From Clostridia bacterium (GTDB lineage: Bacteria; Bacillota; Clostridia; Christensenellales; Aristaeellaceae), in NCBI GenBank assembly GCA_900754755.1, contig CAAEEC010000361.1, forward strand, positions 1-5,487: a stretch of 5,487 nt of DNA. Reading direction: 5' to 3'. How positions within the stretch are numbered: position 1 is the stretch's first letter; every line of letters begins with the position of its first letter. The notes beneath the pieces are model-generated. The model was given only the letters and a program-made list of their open reading frames with translations, was not told the origin of the DNA and made no database searches. This document shows, piece after piece, positions 1 through 5,487 of this stretch. Position numbers and translations under genes: made by a program.

Positions 1-42
1 AAAAAATAAGCGGCGAAACCGCGCGTTTTGCGGTTTCGCCGC
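1..42 (-). terminator. Intrinsic terminator of the secreted Cys-rich protein gene
   Basis: Bases 10-22 and 30-42 form a perfect 13-bp GC-rich stem around a 7-base loop (23-29). On the minus strand the stem is followed by TTATTTTTT (positions 9-1). It starts about 15 bases after the TAA stop of the minus-strand gene, as expected for a Rho-independent terminator. The T tract exists only for minus-strand transcription, because on the plus strand the stem is followed by mixed sequence. Confidence 0.93.
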
Positions 43-57
43 CTGGCAGGTCGTGCA

Positions 58-2478
58 TTATCCGGCGACAGGAATCAGGCGGATCACACGGACGGGGACG
101 GGTTCTTCATCCTCCACCGGCGCAAAGTCCAGCGTGAAGGAAAGTTCTTCGCCCTCGACCGCGAAGGGAAGCTCGCTTTCCGCGCCGTCCGCCTCCAGCA
201 GCGTTAGCGTATACCCTTCCAGCAGCGCGGCGGGAAGGGTGACTTTCACTTCGCCCGCGGGCTGGGTCAACTCGCCGCTGTACTCAAAGCCCACGCTCAT
301 GACGGCTTCGCCATTGGCGAGCGCGCCCACGCGCAGCACGATTTCGCCCCGGGGCAGGTTTTTCGTCAACGCTTCGGCCCCGGCTTCTTCCACCCAGGAA
401 AGATGCGTGCCGTCGTTTACTTCTCCGCACACGGGGCAGAAGGCGAAATCATATGCCGCCTCTCCCGCGAACAGCCGCCAGGCGAAGGATTCGCATGCCA
501 CCGTGCGGGTGTGTTCGCAGCCCGTGCGCTGGCAAAGGGCGCTGTGCGCGCCGTCGCTGGGCGTCCATTCCCCGTAATAGTGGCCGCGCGCGTTCGTTTC
601 ATCCGTGGTATAACCGGCCCCGCAATTCGCGCAGGTGTATTTCGTATGGCCGCCCTCCGTGCAGGTGGGCGCGATGGTGGAAGCCTTATAAGCGTGCCCC
701 GTCATAGCCAGTCCCGTTTGCTTCACAAGGATTTCGCCGCATACGGCGCAACGCTTGCCCACCGTCAGGCCGGTGCTGGTGCAGGTGGGCGCAATGCCGG
801 GAACCGTCACCTCGACGTGGCCCTTGGCTTCGCCCACGGCAACCGTGACCGTATCGCTCACTTCGTCGCAGCGGTCGCACTGTACATAATACTTCGCGGC
901 CTCGGTGCAGGTGGCGACGCTGGCCAGTTCGTCGGAAGCCTTGTTCGTAAAGCTGTGGTTCAGCGGATTGCCCACGGCAATCGTGGCCGTACCGCTCACT
1001 TCATCGCAGCGGTCGCACTGCACGTAATACTTTGCGGCCTCGGTGCAGGTGGCCGCGCTGGCCAATTCGTCGGAAGCCTTGTCCGTAAAGCTGTGGTTCA
1101 GCGGATCGCCCACGGCAACCGTCTCTGTCTTGCTCACTACGCCGCAGCGGTCGCATTGCACGTAATACTTTGCAGGTTCGGTGCAGGTGGCATCACTGGC
1201 CAATTCGTCGGAAGCCTTGTTCGTAAAACTGTGATTGTCCGGGTCGAGATACGGCTTACGGCAATACTGGCACGTGCCGTACTCTGTGCAGTTTGCATTG
1301 GCATCGCCGGAGCAGGCGCCCTCATGGCTGAATACGGCGTAAAGCGTCGCCGTGGGATTTCCCGCCGTCAGCGTATACTCGTCGCCAGCCCTGTACTGCC
1401 CGCTTCCATCCGTCCAATGGTCGAACGCGCCGCCGGAGCAGGTCGGTACGGAAGTAGTGATGCTGATGTCACAGCTTTCTTTCGCGGAATACGTCGAGCT
1501 TCCCCACTGGGGATTGCCAAAGCCGGAGATAAAGACCAGACTGTACCTGTACGCTCCGCATTTTGTGCACTGCGTCTGCTCCGCGTTGAGCGTATGGCTC
1601 TCCGTGGTTTCATATCCGCAGCGGCTGCAGGTCGCCTTATGCTGCTGGAAATAGGGGGCGTAGATGAAAAGATGGCCGTACTTGTCGCACTCCGTCTCGA
1701 TCTTTTCATACACGGCACGCACCCAAATATCCGTGCTGGCGCTGGTCAGCGTGATGCTGTCCCCCTTGGTATACTGCTTTCCGGCATCATCCTGCCAATA
1801 GAGGAAGGTGTGGCCCGCGTAGGTCGGTACATTGCTTAAGATGGACAGTGTACACGTATCTTCCTTGCTGTACTTTTGCGAGGACCAGAGTCCGCCGCCA
1901 TCGCCGCCGCTGTGGATGATGCGGTATAGATAGTAACCGCCATCCCTCGCCGTGCAACCGGCGTTCTGGCAGGCGCGGTAATAGGTGCCATCTTCGTCCT
2001 TCTTGTATTTGTTTGCATAGTTGTGCGCCGCCAGGTCGCCGTATTCCCCGTTGCAGACAGAGCACACCGCCCGCTGCGTGCAGGTCGCCGTGCCGCCGGA
2101 ACACGCGACGTTCGTCTCAGCATAGGTACAGCCTGGATTGGAACAGCTTACGTTGTGCGTCCCGTCGCCGTTCGATTGCCACTCGTAATCATGGGCGTAT
2201 GGGTCGGGTATGCCGTACGTTGCTCCGCACACCTCGCATATGCGGCCTCTCATGCAGGTCGCTGTGCCGCCCCAATGGGCTTGGTATTCTCGATTGCATT
2301 CTCCGCCGCAGTCTTCGCAAAGCATGGCTCGACTATGAGATTCTGTCCCGAAAGGTTCCCACGGCCCCACGGTCAATTTACCCCCGCAATACGGGCAAAC
2401 GTCCTCCGCCAGCGCCGCCGCGCCCAGCAGCATAATCAACGCGGCGACCAACGCCGCCCAAATCAATTTCCTTTTCAT
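58..2478 (-). CDS. Secreted cysteine-rich repeat protein with CxxC modules and InlB-like repeats
   Basis: An 806-residue protein of unknown function, predicted to be exported. Residues 1-24 form a signal peptide (MKRK, hydrophobic core, ALA before Glu-Asp). Residues 28-175 carry CxxC and CxnC modules (C28/C31, C54/C57, C81/C84, C139/C142) of the 'GGTATC..xxC.VC' kind common in Clostridia exoproteins. About 183-258 and 311-385 resemble InlB-B/Listeria-Bacteroides beta-grasp repeats (pattern 'AGHTFLYW...Y..GD..TL...'). Residues 411-548 are three 46-residue tandem repeats. More CxxC modules follow (C577/C580, C616/C619, C681/C684), then a cysteine-free, probably beta-rich domain (about 700-806). 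There is no LPXTG motif, C-terminal membrane segment or SLH domain, so the protein is either released or held non-covalently. The cysteines may bind zinc or form disulfides; the sequence does not decide. The start is fixed by AAGGAGG six bases upstream and by the signal peptide. The gene lies behind a repeat-containing leader and a terminator hairpin. An adhesin or surface-interaction role is inference only. Confidence 0.9.
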   Translation of the reverse strand: MKRKLIWAALVAALIMLLGAAALAEDVCPYCGGKLTVGPWEPFGTESHSRAMLCEDCGGECNREYQAHWGGTATCMRGRICEVCGATYGIPDPYAHDYEWQSNGDGTHNVSCSNPGCTYAETNVACSGGTATCTQRAVCSVCNGEYGDLAAHNYANKYKKDEDGTYYRACQNAGCTARDGGYYLYRIIHSGGDGGGLWSSQKYSKEDTCTLSILSNVPTYAGHTFLYWQDDAGKQYTKGDSITLTSASTDIWVRAVYEKIETECDKYGHLFIYAPYFQQHKATCSRCGYETTESHTLNAEQTQCTKCGAYRYSLVFISGFGNPQWGSSTYSAKESCDISITTSVPTCSGGAFDHWTDGSGQYRAGDEYTLTAGNPTATLYAVFSHEGACSGDANANCTEYGTCQYCRKPYLDPDNHSFTNKASDELASDATCTEPAKYYVQCDRCGVVSKTETVAVGDPLNHSFTDKASDELASAATCTEAAKYYVQCDRCDEVSGTATIAVGNPLNHSFTNKASDELASVATCTEAAKYYVQCDRCDEVSDTVTVAVGEAKGHVEVTVPGIAPTCTSTGLTVGKRCAVCGEILVKQTGLAMTGHAYKASTIAPTCTEGGHTKYTCANCGAGYTTDETNARGHYYGEWTPSDGAHSALCQRTGCEHTRTVACESFAWRLFAGEAAYDFAFCPVCGEVNDGTHLSWVEEAGAEALTKNLPRGEIVLRVGALANGEAVMSVGFEYSGELTQPAGEVKVTLPAALLEGYTLTLLEADGAESELPFAVEGEELSFTLDFAPVEDEEPVPVRVIRLIPVAG
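835..1248 (-). repeat. Three 138-bp in-frame tandem repeats in the secreted protein
   Basis: Three consecutive units begin at 835, 973 and 1111, each exactly 138 bp (46 codons). They encode residues 411-548, each with the pattern NHSFT[ND]KASDELAS, then an ATCTE cysteine, AKYYVQCDRC, and a threonine-rich stretch ending in VG. Protein units 2 and 3 (C-terminal) differ at about 6 of 46 positions, and units 1 and 2 at about 9. Similarity at the DNA level is high enough for recombination or slippage to change copy number without breaking the frame. Confidence 0.92.
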
Positions 2479-2484
2479 ATTCTG

Positions 2485-2491
2485 CCTCCTT
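2485..2491 (-). promoter_or_regulatory. Ribosome binding site of the secreted protein
   Basis: On the minus strand this reads AAGGAGG, a full anti-16S match, six bases before the ATG at 2478. It lies downstream of the leader hairpin, so the main gene has its own initiation site whichever leader frame is used. In the long leader phase, ribosomes translating the leader would cross this site just before stopping at the overlapping TGA. Confidence 0.9.
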
Positions 2492-2514
2492 CAGCCGTTC
2501 CCTTTTTTGCGCAC

Positions 2515-2560
2515 AAAAAGCCGCCGTGCAGAGGCCCATTGCGGCCCCTATACGGCGGCT
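2515..2560 (-). terminator. Terminator-type hairpin in the leader (putative attenuator)
   Basis: On the minus strand AGCCGCCGT (2560-2552) pairs with ACGGCGGCT (2527-2519). After one A/C mismatch, the inner arms 2550-2543 and 2536-2529 add eight more pairs, two of them G-U, around a six-base loop (GCAATG). T residues follow the stem immediately (2519-2515). This has the form of an intrinsic terminator, but it lies between the predicted promoter (2748-2720) and the main start codon (2478), so most transcripts should end here unless the hairpin is prevented. It therefore looks like an attenuator. The alternative is the end of a separate short RNA of about 200 bases. No competing antiterminator stem was found by eye. 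Confidence 0.72.
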
Positions 2561-2593
2561 CCATACTGCCGGAAACGCCAAAAAAGGACAGAC

Positions 2594-2674
<81 letters not shown>

Positions 2675-2681
2675 TGTCAAG

Positions 2682-2689
2682 CCCTCCCC
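2682..2689 (-). promoter_or_regulatory. Ribosome binding site of the leader ORF
   Basis: On the minus strand this reads GGGGAGGG, seven bases before the ATG at 2674. It contains GGAGG, a good anti-16S match. It decides the start of the leader ORF and is the main reason to think the CAGG repeat is translated. Confidence 0.6.
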
Positions 2690-2719
2690 GGCGTTCTTTC
2701 CGGTAAAATTTTCAATATT

Positions 2720-2748
2720 ATTATACCAAAATTTCCACCCTGCCGCAA
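2720..2748 (-). promoter_or_regulatory. Sigma-A type promoter of the leader and secreted-protein gene
   Basis: On the minus strand: -35 TTGCGG (2748-2743), a 17-base spacer, and a perfect -10 TATAAT (2725-2720). The start of transcription would be near 2713-2712, giving a 5' leader of about 235 bases with the leader ORF, the CAGG repeat and the hairpin. An AAATTTT/AAAATTT inverted pair (2706-2712 and 2728-2734) is centred on the -10 box. It could be an operator or simply AT-rich promoter sequence. Confidence 0.78.
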
Positions 2749-2840
2749 GAGCGCCTACGGTAAATTTCCGCGCGCATTTTTTGCGCCTTTCAAACACGTC
2801 GCTGCGGACAGAAATCTGCTGCACGATAAGCGAAAATCAT

Positions 2841-2854
2841 CGCAATATATTGCG
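2841..2854. promoter_or_regulatory. Perfect 14-bp palindrome, possible operator
   Basis: CGCAATATATTGCG is a perfect inverted repeat. Its centre is 21 bases upstream of the plus-strand -35 box, about position -56 from the predicted start, a usual place for an activator dimer. It is also about 135 bases upstream of the minus-strand start. The site could serve a dimeric sugar-responsive regulator of the enzyme gene. No regulator gene is in the window, so the binding protein is unknown. Confidence 0.4.
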
Positions 2855-2868
2855 TTGCGAATCGATGC

Positions 2869-2897
2869 TTGCGGAGTACAACACTCTGTGTTATACT
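2869..2897 (+). promoter_or_regulatory. Sigma-A type promoter of the glycoside hydrolase-like gene
   Basis: -35 TTGCGG (2869-2874), a 17-base spacer, and -10 TATACT (2892-2897) preceded by TGT (2889-2891), an extended -10 element. Transcription would start near 2904, giving a 5' leader of about 75 bases. The -35 hexamer and spacer length match those of the divergent minus-strand promoter. Confidence 0.72.
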
Positions 2898-2966
2898 GGA
2901 ATAGTAAATTGTAAAAGGCAGTTTCTTATTATTTCTAACCCCATTTGCGCGGTGCGCACAAAATAC

Positions 2967-2973
2967 AAGGAGG
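2967..2973 (+). promoter_or_regulatory. Ribosome binding site of the glycoside hydrolase-like gene
   Basis: AAGGAGG lies five bases before the ATG at 2979 and fixes this as the start. Confidence 0.9.
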
Positions 2974-2978
2974 CGGCT

Positions 2979-5487
2979 ATGAATCAACGATTGAAAGACG
3001 TGCTTTCGGGGCAGGAAAGCAACTACATGATGCCATTTTTTTGGATGCAAGATGGAAAACATGCGGATTTGCGCGCGCGTGTGGCGGAAGTGGCGCAGAG
3101 CGGGTGCCGCGCGTTCTGCGTGGAATCGCGCACGCACGAGGATTTCTGCGGCAAAACCTGGTGGGAAGACATGGACATTTTGTTGGACGAGGCGGAAAAG
3201 CACGGCATGCGGGTGTGGGTGCTGGACGATAAGCATTTTCCCACCGGCATGGCCAATGGGCTGATTCAGGCAAAGTATCCACAGCGCCGCAAATGGCACT
3301 TGCGCGAATACCATGTGGATGTGTATGGGCCGATGCAAGGAGCTACGCTTTTCTTGCGCAAAGCGCCAGAAGAGGACGAATTTCTCGGCGCTTACGCCTA
3401 TCGCCGCACAGAGCGGGGAGAAGCACTCACGGGAGAATGGCTCAATGTGACAGAAAAGGTTTCGGCAGGCCGTCTGCGCTTTGATGTGCCGGAAGGCGTG
3501 TGGCGCGTGTTCTTTTATTACAAAACGCGCACGGGCGTTTTCCGCGGTCAGGAATACTATTTCCATCCCATCGACGCGGAAAGCGTGTCCACATTGATCG
3601 AAGCCGTTTATGAGCCGCATTGGGAGCACTACAAGCGGTATTTTGGCAACACCTTCGCGGGCTTCTTTTCCGATGAACCGCAATTGGGCAACGATTATAT
3701 GGACGGTTGGAGTGGCGACAGAACCACGCGGTACAACCGCCAGATCGGCATGCCCGGTTTGGCGCTTCCCTGGAGCGATGCGTTGCTAAAAGACATGCAA
3801 AGCGCCCTAGACGGAAAAGCGACGTCCCTATTGGCGGCGCTATGGTATCCCATGGGAGATATTCACACAAAGGTGCGCTATGCCTATATGGATGCCTTGA
3901 CTCGCTTGTGGCGCGCGTCTTTTTCCGAGCAACTGGGCAAATGGTGCGAAGCGCATGGCGTGGAATACATTGGCCATATTATCGAAGACATGAACGCCCA
4001 CGCGCGCATGGCGTATTCCGCCGGGCACTATTTCCGCGCGCTGGATGGGCAGCACATGGCGGGCATTGACGTGGTGCTGCATCAGATTGTGCCCGGCTTT
4101 TCGTCTTGCACGCACACGGCTTCCATTTCGGGCGGCATCGCAGATCCAGCATTTTTCGACAATGTGCTGGCCAAGCTGGCTGCCTCGCACGCGCATATCC
4201 AGCCGCATATGAAGGGCCGCGCGATGTGCGAAGTGTTTGGCGCGTATGGCTGGGCCGAAGGCGCGTCCATGATGAAGGGCCTGTTGGATCATATGCTGGT
4301 GCGCGGCATCAACCATTTTGTGCCGCACGCGTTTTCTCCCGTCTTTCCCAATCCGGATTGCCCGCCACACTTTGGCGCAGAGGGGCGGGATCCGCAATTT
4401 TCCGGGTTTACCAAGCTCATGCGATATGGCAATCAAGTGAGCCACCTTTTGTGCGGCGCCAAGCACGAAGCGGATGTAGCCATCGTGTACCATGCGGAAC
4501 TGGAATGGTGCAACGGCGCGTCCAGCATGCTCACGCAGGTTCCCGCGAAAATTCTCTATGAACAGCAGATCGATTTCGATATCCTGCCTTTTGATGCGCT
4601 CGCCTCCGCCAACGTGGAAGACGGCCTTTTGCGCGTACATGAGGAAACTTATAAGGCTCTGCTCGTGCCTGGTTGCGCTGCGCTGCCCGAAGCGTTGCTC
4701 GCCATTTTGCAACGGCTGGAAAATGCTGGCTTACCGGTCTGGTTCGTGGAAGAACGCCCCAAGGAAGCGGATTTTGGCCGCGTCGTTTCGCAGGCGTGCC
4801 TCGCGGAAGAAGCAAAGAAATTTGCCACTGTGCATATTGCGCCGGCAAACCCGCTTTTGCGCGTGTACCGCGCACAGCGGGAAGCGGACTGGATTTACAT
4901 GCTGGTGAATGAATCCACCGTCCATTGCTACGAAGGGGAAATCACGGTTCCAGAGGCGCGGGAATGCCTCAGGTTGGATCTGCTGCTGGATCGCAAGAGC
5001 AAGTTGCGCGTACACGACGGAAAAGTTTCCCTTTCCCTCGCGCCCGGGCAATCGACCCTCTTGATTTTGGGTGCGGATCTGCCGCAGGCGCAGGAGGAAG
5101 CGCCGTTTGTGGCGCGCGTGCCTTTCGCGCCGGAATGGGATATCGCGCTGGCCAAAGCCGGGCATGAGGGGGAATTCACACCGCTTGCCCGTTCCAGCGC
5201 ATTGGCGGATATCGCGGAAGCGGAAGAATATGCTTCCTTTGCCGGTTGGATGCGCTATCGCGCGCGTTTCACGCTCTCGGAAGAAGAAGCCGGCAAAATC
5301 CGCGCGCTGTCCCTGGGCGAGGTTGGCATGACCGCGCGCGTTCGCGTGAACGAAAAAGAATTGGGCGAACGAATTTGCACGCCCTATCTCTTTGATGTAA
5401 GCGGCGCTTTGATTGCGGGGGAGAACACCATGGAGATTGTCGTCGCCAATACGCTGGCGGGCGCTGTGCGCGATCCTTTTTCTACGT
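2979..5487 (+). CDS. Glycoside hydrolase-like protein, GH106-like barrel plus jelly roll (3' end cut off)
   Basis: An open frame of at least 836 codons running off the right edge. It has no signal peptide, so it is probably cytoplasmic. Residues 15-95 hold a barrel-start signature: PFFW, then FCVESRTHEDF (46-56), a WW.DMD helix, and VWVLDDKHFPTG (79-90). I associate this pattern with uncharacterised Clostridia glycosidases related to GH106 alpha-L-rhamnosidases. A small beta insert (about 105-190) is followed by barrel motifs GFFSDEPQLG (228-237), IGHIIEDMNAH (331-341), and CEVFGAYGW (417-425) leading to a GIN-H segment (443-446). Glu233, Glu336 and Glu418 are candidate acid/base residues by position at strand ends, not by alignment. 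About 495-595 looks like a Rossmann/GATase-like domain seen in related glycosidases (DVAIVYH, ALLVPG). About 745-836 is a beta-rich sugar-binding jelly roll of GH2 type (GWMRYRARFTL ... VRVNEKELG ... NTMEIVVANTLAG), probably near the true C-terminus. The likely role is trimming an imported plant or host oligosaccharide, possibly rhamnose-containing. The substrate is not certain. Confidence 0.78.
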   Translation, partial: MNQRLKDVLSGQESNYMMPFFWMQDGKHADLRARVAEVAQSGCRAFCVESRTHEDFCGKTWWEDMDILLDEAEKHGMRVWVLDDKHFPTGMANGLIQAKYPQRRKWHLREYHVDVYGPMQGATLFLRKAPEEDEFLGAYAYRRTERGEALTGEWLNVTEKVSAGRLRFDVPEGVWRVFFYYKTRTGVFRGQEYYFHPIDAESVSTLIEAVYEPHWEHYKRYFGNTFAGFFSDEPQLGNDYMDGWSGDRTTRYNRQIGMPGLALPWSDALLKDMQSALDGKATSLLAALWYPMGDIHTKVRYAYMDALTRLWRASFSEQLGKWCEAHGVEYIGHIIEDMNAHARMAYSAGHYFRALDGQHMAGIDVVLHQIVPGFSSCTHTASISGGIADPAFFDNVLAKLAASHAHIQPHMKGRAMCEVFGAYGWAEGASMMKGLLDHMLVRGINHFVPHAFSPVFPNPDCPPHFGAEGRDPQFSGFTKLMRYGNQVSHLLCGAKHEADVAIVYHAELEWCNGASSMLTQVPAKILYEQQIDFDILPFDALASANVEDGLLRVHEETYKALLVPGCAALPEALLAILQRLENAGLPVWFVEERPKEADFGRVVSQACLAEEAKKFATVHIAPANPLLRVYRAQREADWIYMLVNESTVHCYEGEITVPEARECLRLDLLLDRKSKLRVHDGKVSLSLAPGQSTLLILGADLPQAQEEAPFVARVPFAPEWDIALAKAGHEGEFTPLARSSALADIAEAEEYASFAGWMRYRARFTLSEEEAGKIRALSLGEVGMTARVRVNEKELGERICTPYLFDVSGALIAGENTMEIVVANTLAGAVRDPFST

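Larger units (their letters stand above)
2675..2978. other. Divergent intergenic region between leader ORF and enzyme gene
   Basis: A 304-bp stretch without a convincing gene. It is more AT-rich than its surroundings. It holds the minus-strand promoter at 2720-2748, a 14-bp palindrome at 2841-2854, the plus-strand promoter at 2869-2897 and the plus-strand ribosome site at 2967-2973. Between 2749 and 2840 only a weak 5-bp GCGCA/TGCGC dyad around TTTTT (2772-2786) was seen. Confidence 0.7.

Noticed and set aside
403..1839. 478-codon open frame on the plus strand antisense to the secreted-protein gene
   Set aside because: It lies wholly inside the minus-strand gene and mirrors its GC-rich codons and the 138-bp repeats. 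The minus-strand reading has a signal peptide, ribosome site and terminator; this frame has none.
2944..2963. TGCGCA-type dyads (also near 2504-2519 and 2772-2786) as a shared operator
   Set aside because: The three sites share only a short self-complementary core, with different flanks and spacing, so chance is the simpler explanation in this sequence.
2790..3683. 297-codon minus-strand open frame across the intergenic region and the enzyme start
   Set aside because: It overlaps the well-supported plus-strand enzyme gene, has no recognisable domain, and crosses the plus-strand promoter and ribosome site.
3840..4712. 290-codon minus-strand open frame inside the enzyme gene
   Set aside because: It is antisense to conserved barrel motifs of the enzyme, rich in His and Arg as expected for a shadow frame, and shows no ribosome site.

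Overview
The window looks like a chromosomal piece of a moderately GC-rich Gram-positive anaerobe, most likely a gut member of the Clostridia. That placement is inference. It rests on strong AAGGAGG ribosome sites, sigma-A type promoters, a secreted protein built from Clostridia-style CxxC modules and InlB-like repeats, and a large cytoplasmic sugar-cleaving enzyme. No RNA gene, CRISPR array, insertion sequence or phage gene was seen.

Layout. Positions 1-42 hold an intrinsic terminator for a minus-strand gene. Positions 58-2478 (minus) encode an 806-residue exported, cysteine-rich repeat protein with no visible wall anchor. It contains three 46-residue tandem repeats encoded by exact 138-bp units. 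Positions 2479-2978 are a 500-bp divergent regulatory region. From 2979 to the right edge (plus, cut off by the window) lies a glycoside-hydrolase-like protein with a TIM-barrel-type front half and a C-terminal jelly-roll domain.

The most interesting part is the leader of the secreted-protein gene. Reading leftwards on the minus strand, the order is: a near-consensus promoter (TTGCGG-17-TATAAT); a Shine-Dalgarno site and a 26-codon leader ORF (2674-2594); 12 perfect copies of the tetranucleotide CAGG inside that ORF (2650-2603); a long GC-rich hairpin followed directly by five U residues (2560-2515); and then the AAGGAGG site and ATG of the main gene. Because the repeat unit is 4 nt, each gain or loss of a unit shifts the leader reading frame. 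Two of the three phases stop before the hairpin. The third (10 or 13 copies, for example) stays open through the hairpin and ends at a TGA overlapping the main ATG. This suggests a phase-variable transcription attenuator: repeat slippage would decide whether ribosomes cover the terminator and therefore whether a surface or secreted protein is made. The elements are visible in the sequence; the switching mechanism is inference.

The divergent enzyme gene has its own promoter with the same -35 hexamer and spacing (TTGCGG-17-TATACT, extended -10), a perfect 14-bp palindrome just upstream, and a strong ribosome site. Nothing in the sequence shows that the two genes work in one pathway; they share only the intergenic region.
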